From assembly GCF_021172045.1 (NCBI RefSeq), contig NZ_CP087164.1, forward strand, positions 186,001-250,000: a DNA stretch of 64,000 bases. The letters run 5' to 3'. This document shows, piece after piece, positions 49,684 to 58,478 of this stretch (position 1 is the first letter of the stretch; every line of letters begins with the position of its first letter). Source of the stretch: Capillimicrobium parvum (GTDB lineage: Bacteria > Actinomycetota > Thermoleophilia > Solirubrobacterales > Solirubrobacteraceae). Made by a program: the position numbers and the translations under genes. The notes beneath the pieces were generated by a model that saw nothing but the letters and a program-made list of their open reading frames with translations, made no database searches and was not told the origin of the DNA.

Positions 49684-50492
49684 GCTTCTTCACCACCCCG
49701 TCCGGCGTGCGCCTGCGCCTCTCGGACCGCGGCGAGGGCGCGGACACGATCGTGCTCGTCCACGGTTGGAAGGGCTCGCACCGGCTGTGGGACCACACGA
49801 TCGCCCGGCTCGAGGAGCGCCACCGCGTGGTGGCGTTCGACCTGCGGGGCATGGGGGAGTCCGACAAGCCCCGCGGCGCGTACGACTTCGACGAGCTCTC
49901 CGGCGACCTCGCCGACGTGATCGCCGGGCTGGGCCTCCGCGACGTCACGCTCGTCGGCTGGTCGATGGGCTGCACGGTGTCGCTGCGCCACATGGAGCGC
50001 GGCGGGGCGGGCGTCGCGCGGCTCGTGCTGCTCAACGGTCCGCTCAAGCTGACGCGCACCGACGACTTCCCGCACACGATGACCCAGGAGCAGCTCGACG
50101 GCTACCTGACCGGCCTGGCCGACGGCTGGCCGGGCAGCGAGCGGGCGTTCCTCGCCGACTCGCTGCTGCCGGCGACGGACCCGCTGGTGCTCGACTGGAT
50201 CTACGCCATCGCGCTGCAGACGCCGCTCGACGTGGCGCTGCGCGTCGTGCGCGAGCAGGCCAGGCTCGACATGCGCCCCGCCGTTCGCGGCTTGGGCGTC
50301 CCGGTCCGGGCCGTCTACTCCCGCTTCGATCCCTACTACCCGGTCAGCCTCGGCGAGGAGATCGCCGCGGCGGCGCCCGACGGTTCGCTCGCGGTGCTCG
50401 AGCACAGTGCGCACTGCGCGCCGATCGAGGAGCCGGCGGCGTTCGTCGCCGTCGTCGAGGACTTCATCGCCGGCCGGCCGGCCCCGGCCTGA
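49680..50492 (+). CDS. Alpha/beta-fold hydrolase (probable CTG start)
   Basis: A 270-residue hydrolase with oxyanion motif VHGWKGS, nucleophile Ser95 in GWSMG, the acid in SRFDPYYP and His in EHSAHCAP. No ATG, GTG or TTG is available between the DUF35 zinc ribbon and residue 10. CTG 49680 overlaps the DUF35 stop as CTGA, and translation from it gives SFFTTPSGVRLRL, the standard N-terminus of this family. GTG 49707 is the fallback but removes the first strand. It could cleave an ester, a C-C bond or an amide. Confidence 0.85.
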   Translation: MSFFTTPSGVRLRLSDRGEGADTIVLVHGWKGSHRLWDHTIARLEERHRVVAFDLRGMGESDKPRGAYDFDELSGDLADVIAGLGLRDVTLVGWSMGCTVSLRHMERGGAGVARLVLLNGPLKLTRTDDFPHTMTQEQLDGYLTGLADGWPGSERAFLADSLLPATDPLVLDWIYAIALQTPLDVALRVVREQARLDMRPAVRGLGVPVRAVYSRFDPYYPVSLGEEIAAAAPDGSLAVLEHSAHCAPIEEPAAFVAVVEDFIAGRPAPA

Positions 50493-50512
50493 CCCCGAAC
50501 CCAGGAGCACGC

Positions 50513-51586
50513 ATGCCACGCATCGCGGTCGTCCAGATCGAGCCCTCGTACATGGATCCCGCCGCCGGGCTCGCGCGCATCGAGCAGTTCACCGCCCAGG
50601 CGGCTGCCCAGGGCGCCGAGATCGTCGTCTTCCCCGAGCTGCTCGTGCCCGGCTACCCGCGCTACATCGGTGACCCGTTCCCGCACACCGACGAGGGCGA
50701 GGCGTCCTGGACGGACGTCCAGCGCTACCACCGTGCCTACGTCGAGCACGCCCAGGTCGTGCCCGGCCCGTACACCGACGCGCTCGGCCACGTCGCGCGC
50801 TCGCACGGCGTGACGCTGGTGGTGGGACTGGCGGAGCGCCACCCGTCGATCCGCTCGACGCTGTGGAACACCGGTGTGGTCATCGGCCCCGACGGCCGGT
50901 ACCTCGGCAAGCACCGCAAGCTCGTCTCGGTCATGCACGAGCGCCTGTACTTCAACCGCGGCGGCCGCGAGGACATCCGCACCTTCCAGACGCCCGAGGC
51001 CAACCTCGGGGTGTGTCTCTGCTTCGAGAACCTGCAGCCGTTGTTTCGCCGGGCGCTCGGGCGCCTCGGCGAGGAGATCCATTGCGCCCTGTGGACCGGG
51101 CCGACGCCGCGGCCGATGGCGGCGGAGGGCGTGCACCTCGAGCAGCACCGCGAGATGGGCATCACCCACGCGCTGGACACCGGCACCTTCGTCGCCATCT
51201 CCAGCCAGGTGACGGCGCGTGAGCCCGACGGCGGCGAGCACGGGTCGTGGTGGTCGCACAGCGGCGGCAGCTACATCATCGATCCGCTGGGCCGCACGAT
51301 CGCCTCGGTGCCGGACTGGGAGGAGGGCATCGCGCTGGCCGACTGCGATCTGTCGCTCATCGACGACGCGCGCCTGGTGTGGAACGCGTTCTCCGACGAC
51401 GCGCGCGACGACCTCTTCGGCCCCGGGCCGGTCGGGGACGCCGTGTCGGCGCTGTCGCCGCCGGTGCCCGCGCCGGGGCTCGCCGCCGCCGCGGACGGCC
51501 AGGTCGGTCCTGCGCCGGGCCGGCTCGCGCTGCCGTCGGCCGAGGGCGCCTACGAGGCGAGCGGGGTGAGCGGCCATGGCGACTGA
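50513..51586 (+). CDS. Nitrilase-superfamily amidohydrolase (copy 1)
   Basis: A 357-residue carbon-nitrogen hydrolase with the full Glu42 (FPELLVPG), Lys136 (GKHRKLV), Cys170 (CLCFEN) triad. Nitrilase-branch members turn R-CN into R-COOH + NH3. AGGAG precedes ATG 50513. The C-terminal 50 residues are Ala/Pro-rich and probably disordered. The last 11 bases overlap the second nitrilase, which is divergent in sequence, so this is not a recent duplicate. Confidence 0.92.
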   Translation: MPRIAVVQIEPSYMDPAAGLARIEQFTAQAAAQGAEIVVFPELLVPGYPRYIGDPFPHTDEGEASWTDVQRYHRAYVEHAQVVPGPYTDALGHVARSHGVTLVVGLAERHPSIRSTLWNTGVVIGPDGRYLGKHRKLVSVMHERLYFNRGGREDIRTFQTPEANLGVCLCFENLQPLFRRALGRLGEEIHCALWTGPTPRPMAAEGVHLEQHREMGITHALDTGTFVAISSQVTAREPDGGEHGSWWSHSGGSYIIDPLGRTIASVPDWEEGIALADCDLSLIDDARLVWNAFSDDARDDLFGPGPVGDAVSALSPPVPAPGLAAAADGQVGPAPGRLALPSAEGAYEASGVSGHGD

Positions 51587-52538
51587 CGGCAGGGCCGCCG
51601 GGACGTTCCGCGCCGCGGCGGTCCAGGACGGCAGCGTCTGGCTGGACCGCGTGGGGAGCACGGCCAAGGCGTGCGAGCTGATCGCCGAAGCCGGCCGCGG
51701 CGGCGCCGACATCGTCGCGCTGCCCGAGAGCTTCATCCCCGGCTTTCCGTACTGGCTGTTCACCGCGCCGCTGATGGAGGGCGCCGCGTTCCACCGCCGC
51801 CTGCACGACGAGGCGGTCGAGATCCCGGGCCCGACGATCACCGCGCTGGGCGAGGCGGCGGCCGAGGCGGGGGTCACCGCGGTCGTCGGCATCACCGAGC
51901 GCGACCCGGGCCGGATCGGCACGCTCTACAACACGAACGTCGTGCTCGGCCCGGACGGGTCGCTGCTCGGCAAGCACCGCAAGCTCGTGCCGACGTGGGC
52001 CGAGCGCGCGGTGTGGGCGGGCGGCGACGGCTCGACGCTGTCGGTGTTCGACACGCCGCACGGCGCGCTGGGCACCCTGAACTGCGGGGAGAACGTCAAC
52101 ACGCTGGCGCGCTACGCGCTGCTGGCCGCGGGCGAGCGCATCCACGTCGCGAACTTCCCGTCGTGCGCGCCGCTCGGCGGGCGCCACACGAACACGAACG
52201 AGGTGTACCTCCCGGCCGCCGCGCACGCGTACGAGGGGCGGCTCTACAACATCGTCAGCCAGGAGTACGGGTCGCCGGAGCTGTGCGAGGAGCTCGGCGT
52301 GCCGTTCGTCGCGGACGCGTGGAACTGCATCTCGGGCGTCATCGGGCCGGACGGCGACTGGATCGCCTCGCTGCGCGACGAGCGCGGCATCGTCTACGCC
52401 GACTGCGACCCCGACGTGACCGTCAACGGCCGCCTGTACCACGACATCGTCGGCCACTACAACCGCTTCGACGTGTTCCGCCTCACCGTGGACCGCTCCG
52501 AGCAGGTGGCGATCGCCGACGCGCCACCGCGCGCGTGA
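51576..52538 (+). CDS. Nitrilase (copy 2)
   Basis: A 320-residue nitrilase: Glu51 (LPESFIPG), Lys136 (GKHRKLVPT) and Cys170 in GTLNCGENVN, the CGEN pattern common in bacterial nitrilases. Nitriles would be hydrolysed to acids, with amides as a possible side product that the amidase downstream could finish. Start ATG 51576 lies inside the first nitrilase; the stop overlaps the amidase (GTGA). Having two nitrilases in one operon suggests a dinitrile, or two nitrile substrates. Confidence 0.93.
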   Translation: MATDGRAAGTFRAAAVQDGSVWLDRVGSTAKACELIAEAGRGGADIVALPESFIPGFPYWLFTAPLMEGAAFHRRLHDEAVEIPGPTITALGEAAAEAGVTAVVGITERDPGRIGTLYNTNVVLGPDGSLLGKHRKLVPTWAERAVWAGGDGSTLSVFDTPHGALGTLNCGENVNTLARYALLAAGERIHVANFPSCAPLGGRHTNTNEVYLPAAAHAYEGRLYNIVSQEYGSPELCEELGVPFVADAWNCISGVIGPDGDWIASLRDERGIVYADCDPDVTVNGRLYHDIVGHYNRFDVFRLTVDRSEQVAIADAPPRA

Positions 52539-53992
52539 ACGGGACGCCGGCCGGCGAGCCGTCGGCGGTGACCTGGCTCGCGCGGCTGCGCGCGGGCGAG
52601 CTCAGCGCGCGCGAGCTCGCCGAGCGCACGCTGGCCCGGCTCGACGCCGCCGCGGCGCTCAACGCGGTCGTGGAGCGTCGCGACGACGCGGTGCTCGCGG
52701 CCGCGGATGCCGCCGACGCGCGGCGCCGCCGCGGCGAGGAGCGGCCGTTGCTCGGGCTGCCGCTGACGGTCAAGGACGTGCTCGACGTCGCGGGCTGGCG
52801 CACCGCGGCCGGCTCGCTCGCTCGCGCCGATCACCGCGCGGACGCGGACGCCACGGTCGTCGCGCGGCTGCGCGGCGCGGGAGCGATCGTGGTGGCGCGC
52901 ACGAACGTGCCCGAGTGCTCGTGCTCGTTCGAGACCGACAACCTGATCGCCGGCTGCACGCGCCACCCGCTCGACCCGGAGCGGACCTCGGGCGGGTCGT
53001 CGGGCGGCGAGGCGGCGCTGCTCGGCGCGGACGCGTCGATCGCGGGGGTCGGCACGGACGGCGGCGGCTCGATCCGCGCGCCGTCGCACTTCTGCGGGAC
53101 CGTGGGCATCCGGCCCACGGTGGGCCGCACGCCGGAGACCGGCATCTGGCCGCCGACGCGTGCGACGGGGATGATGGACCTCACGTGCGTCGGGCCGATG
53201 GCGCGGCACGTCGAGGATCTGCCGCTGCTGCTCGCCGTGATGGCCGGTGCCGACGGGGTCGATCCGTACGCCGTCGACCAGCCGCTCGGCGACTGGCGCG
53301 GCCACGAGCCGGCCTCCTGGCGCGTCGCGTTCTACGACGACCACCCGCGCGTGCCGTCCACGACGCCCGGCACGCGCGCGGCGGTTCGCGCCGCGGCGGC
53401 CGCGCTCGAGGCCGCGGGTGCGCGGGTCGAGGAGATCGCGCCGCCCGACGCGGGCGTCGGCGACATCGCCGGCCGTTCGTCGACCGAGCTGTTCTTCGCC
53501 GCTTCCGGTGCCGACGGCGGCGCGCACCTGCGTCGCGCGGTCGCCGCCGCCGGCGGGCGCCACCATCCCCAGTTCGCCGCGCTCCTCGGCGACGGTCGCG
53601 GGCCCGAGCCGAGCGCGGACGCGTTCTTCGAGACCCAGCGCCAGGTGTTCGCCTACCGCGCCGAGGTCCGCCGCGCGCTGGCCGCGTACGACGTGGTCCT
53701 CAGCCCGGTGGTGGCCGGGCCGGCCCCCCGGCACGGCGAGCCGCCCGCGGGGCTGCCGTCCGAGGACTACCTCCGCTACGAGGCGTTCGAGTACTGCCAC
53801 GTCAACGCCGTCGCCGGTCTGCCGGCCGCCGTGGTGCCGGCCGGGGTCGAGGACGACCTGCCGGTCGGGGTGCAGATCGCCGCCGCGCCGTACCGGGAGG
53901 ACCTGGCGCTCGCGGCCGCGCGGGCGCTCGAGCAGGCGCTGGGCGGGTTCGCGATCAACCGGCGCCTGGCCCACGACAGGGCGGCCGCGTAA
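52535..53992 (+). CDS. Amidase-signature (AS) family amidase
   Basis: A 485-residue Ser-cisSer-Lys amidase: Lys80 (TVKDVLD), cis-Ser155 (SGGSSGG) and nucleophile Ser179 (GTDGGGSIRAPS). It converts amides to acids and ammonia. GTG 52535 overlaps the nitrilase stop and it is the last gene of the coupled operon starting at 47127. A 208-base gap with no recognisable terminator follows. Confidence 0.93.
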   Translation: MNGTPAGEPSAVTWLARLRAGELSARELAERTLARLDAAAALNAVVERRDDAVLAAADAADARRRRGEERPLLGLPLTVKDVLDVAGWRTAAGSLARADHRADADATVVARLRGAGAIVVARTNVPECSCSFETDNLIAGCTRHPLDPERTSGGSSGGEAALLGADASIAGVGTDGGGSIRAPSHFCGTVGIRPTVGRTPETGIWPPTRATGMMDLTCVGPMARHVEDLPLLLAVMAGADGVDPYAVDQPLGDWRGHEPASWRVAFYDDHPRVPSTTPGTRAAVRAAAAALEAAGARVEEIAPPDAGVGDIAGRSSTELFFAASGADGGAHLRRAVAAAGGRHHPQFAALLGDGRGPEPSADAFFETQRQVFAYRAEVRRALAAYDVVLSPVVAGPAPRHGEPPAGLPSEDYLRYEAFEYCHVNAVAGLPAAVVPAGVEDDLPVGVQIAAAPYREDLALAAARALEQALGGFAINRRLAHDRAAA

Positions 53993-54200
53993 GCGGCTGC
54001 ATGCTCCTTGCGCCTCCCGTTCGCCGCGCCGCGCCGCGCACAATAGTCGTCGTCCGCTGCCCAAGATGGACGTCGAAGCGGACGGCGTGTAGGGATTCTT
54101 TGCGCTCGCACGCAGTTTCGTTCGTCACCCTTGCGGCAGGTGCTGCGGGCGCAGGAGGCTGCCGCCATCGCCCAGATCGAGCTTGAGAAGGTTCGTATAG

Positions 54201-55478
54201 ATGACTGCAGCAACCGCCGTCGGCGTTCCATCACTGGAGACCATGGAGGGGTTGAGCTCGCGCATGAAATTCGGAACGTTCATGCCGCCGCTACACCCTC
54301 CGCACACGAGCGTGACGCGAGATCTGTCTCGTGACCTCGAGCTCGTCGAGTGGATGGACGACCTCGGGTTCGACGAGGCGTGGTTCGGCGAGCATCACAC
54401 TTCCGGGTACGAGATCATCACCGCGCCTGATCTGATGATCATGGCGGCCGCGGCGCGGACCCGGCACATGCGACTGGGCACCGGAGTCGTGTCACTTGCG
54501 TACCACCATCCGCTCGTCGTGGCCAACCGGATCGCCCAGCTCGATCACCTCACTCGGGGTCGCGTGCTGTTCGGCGTCGGTCCCGGATCACTGCCGTCCG
54601 ACGCGAAGATGCTCGGCATCCCGTATACGGAGAACCGGCGCCGGATGGAGGAGAGCATGGACGTGATCATGCATCTCTTCACCTCCGACGAGCCACTGAC
54701 AGTGGAGACAGACTGGTTCAAGCTTCACGAGGGACTGCTGAACTTCGAGCCCTACCAGCGCCCTCACCCGCCGGTGTTCGTCGCGTCGGTGGCCTCTCCC
54801 AACGCTCCGCGCATCGCCGGCAAATGGGGGCTGCCGCTCCTGTCTCTCACCGGAAACAACGTCCAGAACTTCGCGATCATCCGTGAGCAGTTCGCGATCC
54901 TCCGTCAACGCGCGGAGGAGTTCGGGGCTCCCATCGCGCCACGATCGGAGTGGCGCCTCACCGGCCCGATGCACATCGCGGAGACGCGCGAGCAGGCGGA
55001 GCGCGAGGTCGCATTCGGGCTCGAGGACTGGATCAAGTACTTCTTTCGCGTCCCAGTCGACTTCTTCAAGCTCAAGGACGAACTGGGCAACGAGATCGAG
55101 GATGCGACCGACATAGAGGTCATCCGCGGGACCGGGTTCGGTGTCATCGGCACCCCGGACGACGCCATCGCCCACCTCGAGCGGCTCCAGCGGGAGACCG
55201 GTGGCTTCGGCGCGTACCTCCTTCTTGCGCACAGCTGGGCAAATCGTGAGGCGACGCTGAAGTCCCACGAGCTCATCGCCCATTATGTGATCCCGCACTT
55301 CCAAGGAGCGCTCAAGCGCCGGCAGTCACGGTGGGCGGACATGCAGGCAACGCTAGGCGAGACGTTCGACCAGATGCGGGCGGGGATGGACGAGGCGGTC
55401 GAACGTCACAACCGGGAGTACGGCGGCGGCGCAGGGCTGGCCGAGGGCCGGATCGCCGCGGTGCCCGACCCGATATAG
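54201..55478 (+). CDS. LLM-class monooxygenase, limonene-1,2-monooxygenase-like (copy 1)
   Basis: A flavoprotein of 425 residues from ATG 54201 (GAGAAGG at 9 bases) or 404 from ATG 54264, where the family-standard MKFGTF starts. Blocks include GFDEAWFGEHH, GTGVVSLAYHHPL and RGRVLFGVGPGSLPSDA. Such enzymes use FMNH2 or FADH2 and O2 to epoxidise or hydroxylate terpene-like substrates. It is a clear paralogue of 59574-60785, with an ABC importer set between the two. A reductase supplying reduced flavin is not present locally. Confidence 0.88.
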   Translation: MTAATAVGVPSLETMEGLSSRMKFGTFMPPLHPPHTSVTRDLSRDLELVEWMDDLGFDEAWFGEHHTSGYEIITAPDLMIMAAAARTRHMRLGTGVVSLAYHHPLVVANRIAQLDHLTRGRVLFGVGPGSLPSDAKMLGIPYTENRRRMEESMDVIMHLFTSDEPLTVETDWFKLHEGLLNFEPYQRPHPPVFVASVASPNAPRIAGKWGLPLLSLTGNNVQNFAIIREQFAILRQRAEEFGAPIAPRSEWRLTGPMHIAETREQAEREVAFGLEDWIKYFFRVPVDFFKLKDELGNEIEDATDIEVIRGTGFGVIGTPDDAIAHLERLQRETGGFGAYLLLAHSWANREATLKSHELIAHYVIPHFQGALKRRQSRWADMQATLGETFDQMRAGMDEAVERHNREYGGGAGLAEGRIAAVPDPI

Positions 55479-55587
55479 GTCCGTACCCACGCCGCGGATG
55501 GTGTACCGCGCGCGGGCACGCGCTGGGTGACGCATCTCGTCCCCAACCTGAGTGATGACTGCTGACCATCGGAAGGAGAGGTCTGAC

Positions 55588-56835
55588 GTGCAACGGACGG
55601 GAATGCTTCGCAGATTAATGGTGACACTGGGTGCCGCCTTGCTCATGGGCGTGGCGGTCGTCGCCAGCGGATGCGGCAGCTCCGATTCGAGCGCCACCGA
55701 TTCGAGCGCCGCCGCTCCGGCAGACACCGGCGCCGCAGCGTCGACCGCAACGCAGGACCCGGGTGCATCGACGACGGCGCCCGCCTCGGGGCCCGACCTC
55801 AGCGCCCTCGAGGCCAAGCTCGCCGAGTTCAGCGCGGCGCCGCAGTTCACGCATCCCGGTCCCCCGATCGACGTCGCCTCGCTGAAGGGCAAGAAGTTCT
55901 TCGTCATCCCGCTGGCCTACAACACGGAGTTCAACAAGCTGCAGGCGGATGCCACCGTCGAGGCCGGCAAGGTGGCCGGAGTCGACGTCGAGGTGCACAG
56001 CACCACGGGGACGCCGGCGCAGTGGCAGCAGGGGATGGCGCGTGCCATCCAGAACAAGGCCGCCGCGATCATTCTGCAGGGGCCTGATCCGAACATCCTC
56101 GTCCCGCAGATCCGCCAGGCCAAGGCGGCGGGGATCCCGGTCATAAGCTCCCACTACGTCGACGTCGACGATGCCGCGGAGACGCTCAAGAAGATCCCGA
56201 ACCTCACGGTTGGCGTCCCGGGTCCGTTCTCGGTCGCGTCCCGCCTGCTGGCGGATTACGTGACGGTGGCCTCCAAGGGCAAGGCGAAGACGCTGTACGT
56301 CCCGCTCGACGACTTCGGCGCCCTGCAGGCGACGATGAAGAAGGCCTACGAGGAGGAGTTGGCCAAGGTCTGTCCTGACTGCACGGTCACCACCGCGAAC
56401 ACCACGTTCGCCAAGGTCGCCGATACGCCGAGCGCCATCCAGTCGGCGCTGCGCCGCAACCCGGACATCGACTGGATCGTGCCGGCGTTCGACCTGTCGG
56501 TGCCGTACATCGAGACCGCCCTGAAGACGATGAACAACCGGACGACGAACATCGCGTCCTTCAACGCCACGAGCGCCGTCCTGAAGCTGATGCAGCAGGA
56601 CAACAATCCACTGAAGGCCGACGTCGGCGAGCCGATTCCGGTGATGGGCTACACGTCGCTTGACCAGGCGATGCGCTTGGCCCTCGGCGAGAAGCCCGTC
56701 GAAGAGCCCGTCTTCATGCGGATCTTCACGCCGGAGAATGTCGACGAGGCGGGCACTCCCCCCACCGCCGTCGATGGGTACGGCGATCCGCAGGAGTTCA
56801 TCGACGGCTACAAGAAGCTCTGGGGCGTCGGCTGA
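55588..56835 (+). CDS. ABC-type substrate-binding lipoprotein (third)
   Basis: A 415-residue lipoprotein. GGAAGGAGAGG supports GTG 55588; the signal peptide ends VVASGC (lipobox) and is followed by an Ala/Ser/Thr-rich tether, then a ribose-binding-type domain. It is more distant from the two other binding proteins in the window. The ATPase follows after 4 bases and the permease after that, so this one has a complete importer. Confidence 0.92.
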   Translation: MQRTGMLRRLMVTLGAALLMGVAVVASGCGSSDSSATDSSAAAPADTGAAASTATQDPGASTTAPASGPDLSALEAKLAEFSAAPQFTHPGPPIDVASLKGKKFFVIPLAYNTEFNKLQADATVEAGKVAGVDVEVHSTTGTPAQWQQGMARAIQNKAAAIILQGPDPNILVPQIRQAKAAGIPVISSHYVDVDDAAETLKKIPNLTVGVPGPFSVASRLLADYVTVASKGKAKTLYVPLDDFGALQATMKKAYEEELAKVCPDCTVTTANTTFAKVADTPSAIQSALRRNPDIDWIVPAFDLSVPYIETALKTMNNRTTNIASFNATSAVLKLMQQDNNPLKADVGEPIPVMGYTSLDQAMRLALGEKPVEEPVFMRIFTPENVDEAGTPPTAVDGYGDPQEFIDGYKKLWGVG

Positions 56836-56839
56836 TCCG

Positions 56840-58453
56840 ATGAACGGACGGCCTGACGACATGACCTCGTCAGTGGTCGCCGGGGGCATCTCCTGTCCCC
56901 CGGCGACCCCCGCGCTATCCGTGCGGGAGGTGACCAAGGTCTTCGGCGTCATGAAGGCGCTCGACCGAGCAAGCGTCGACGTCTACCCGGGTGAGATCGT
57001 CGGGCTGCTCGGCTCCAACGGCTCGGGCAAGTCGACGCTCATCAAGATCCTCGCCGGCTTCCATCAGGCCGATGGCGGGGAGGTCCGGGTCGACGGCGAG
57101 CCCATCGTCCTCGCGGCGGGGCTGGAGGCCCGCGACCATGGACTGCGGTTCGTCCACCAGGACCTCGGGCTGATCTCGTCGCTGACCGTCCTCGAGAACC
57201 TGCTGATCGGCAGCATCTCGACGGATCGCAGCCTGACGATCGCCTGGCGCAGCGAGCGGCGCCGCGCGCGCGGGTTGTTTGAGCAGTACCGCCTCCAGGT
57301 CGACCCCGATGCGCTGGTGGAGGAGCTACCACCGATCAAGCGCGCGATGCTCGCGATCGTGCGGGCCGTCGCGGACTTCCCGTCCGCGGCCGTCGACGAT
57401 CAGGGCGCGCCGGGCGACCGCGTTACCAGGGGCCACGGCGTACTGGTCCTCGACGAGCCGACCGTGTTCCTCTCGGGCCCCGAGCGAGCGCTGCTCTTCG
57501 ACCTGGTGCGCCGGCTCTCCGCCGACGGGGTCGGCGTGCTGTTCGTCTCGCATGATCTCGAGGAGATTCGCGAGCTCTGTGACCGCGTGGTGGTACTGCG
57601 CGACGGCCAGGTGTGCGGTAACGCGTGCCTCGAGGACGTCGACGACGAGGCGATCGTCCGCCTGATCGTCGGTCGGGAGGTAGCCCAGTTCGCCAAGGAG
57701 CCGCGCAACGGCTCCGGCGTGGCGCGGGGGCTGTCCGTCGAGGTCAGGGGTCTGTCGGGGCCTGGCGTCGTCGACATCGACCTCACGATCGGCGAAGGTG
57801 AGATCCTCGGCGTCACCGGGCTGTCGGGGTCCGGCTTCGAGGCGGTGCCGTATCTGCTGTACGGGGCGCTGCCGGCCGACGCGGGCCACCTGGTCATCGA
57901 TGGCGTCGAGCATGACCTGTCGGCGTTCTCACCGGACGCGGCCATCGACGCCGGCATGGTCCTGGTGCCAGCGGACCGTCCCGCTGATGCGGTCGTCGCC
58001 GACCTCACGCTGGCGGACAACATCAGCCTTCCGGTCCTGTCGAAGTTCGTCTCCGGTGGGCGTCTGCGCAATCGCGACATGAAGCAGGCGTGTCTGGAGC
58101 TGCTTCGACGCTTCCGGGTCAAGCCGGCCGACCCGCAGGCGCTGATGGGCGCGCTCAGCGGGGGCAACCAACAGCGGGCCGTCCTGGCGAAGTGGCTGCA
58201 CCTCGACCCGCGCATGATGCTCCTCGATGAGCCCACCCAGGGTGTCGACGTGGGGGCGCGGCAGGACATCCTGCGGATGCTTCGTGCGGCGGCAGACAGC
58301 GGCGTGGCGATCGTCTGCGCCAGCTCAGATCACGACCAGCTTGCGGTGCTCTGCGACCGGGTCATCGTGTTCCGCAACGGGCGACCGCGGCGCGAGCTGG
58401 TCGGCGACGACCTCACCAAGCACCACATCAGCGAGGCCGGCCTGCGGGCTTGA
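56840..58453 (+). CDS. Sugar-type ABC importer ATP-binding protein, two NBDs (RbsA/MglA-like)
   Basis: A 537-residue protein with two nucleotide-binding domains. NBD1 has Walker A GSNGSGKST and Walker B VLVLDEPT, but the signature LSGGQ is replaced by LPPIKRA, a drift common in this family. NBD2 has a degenerate Walker A (GLSGSGFEA) but a normal LSGGNQQRAVLAKWL and LLDEPT. An extra 20-residue loop precedes Walker B in NBD1. Start ATG 56840 or ATG 56861. Energises the importer formed with 55588 and 58479. Confidence 0.93.
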   Translation: MNGRPDDMTSSVVAGGISCPPATPALSVREVTKVFGVMKALDRASVDVYPGEIVGLLGSNGSGKSTLIKILAGFHQADGGEVRVDGEPIVLAAGLEARDHGLRFVHQDLGLISSLTVLENLLIGSISTDRSLTIAWRSERRRARGLFEQYRLQVDPDALVEELPPIKRAMLAIVRAVADFPSAAVDDQGAPGDRVTRGHGVLVLDEPTVFLSGPERALLFDLVRRLSADGVGVLFVSHDLEEIRELCDRVVVLRDGQVCGNACLEDVDDEAIVRLIVGREVAQFAKEPRNGSGVARGLSVEVRGLSGPGVVDIDLTIGEGEILGVTGLSGSGFEAVPYLLYGALPADAGHLVIDGVEHDLSAFSPDAAIDAGMVLVPADRPADAVVADLTLADNISLPVLSKFVSGGRLRNRDMKQACLELLRRFRVKPADPQALMGALSGGNQQRAVLAKWLHLDPRMMLLDEPTQGVDVGARQDILRMLRAAADSGVAIVCASSDHDQLAVLCDRVIVFRNGRPRRELVGDDLTKHHISEAGLRA

Positions 58454-58478
58454 CAACGAGTGAAGGAGGAAGCCACCC

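Noticed and set aside
53993-54200. 208-base gap before the limonene-monooxygenase-like gene, checked for a small gene or RNA
   Set aside because: A 67-codon ORF (54131-54334) overlaps the LLM gene and has no recognisable content; no hairpin or clear promoter boxes were found.
57240-57480. Loss of the LSGGQ signature in the first NBD of the sugar-type ABC ATPase
   Set aside because: Degeneration of the first-domain signature is common in RbsA-like proteins, so not a sign of a broken gene.
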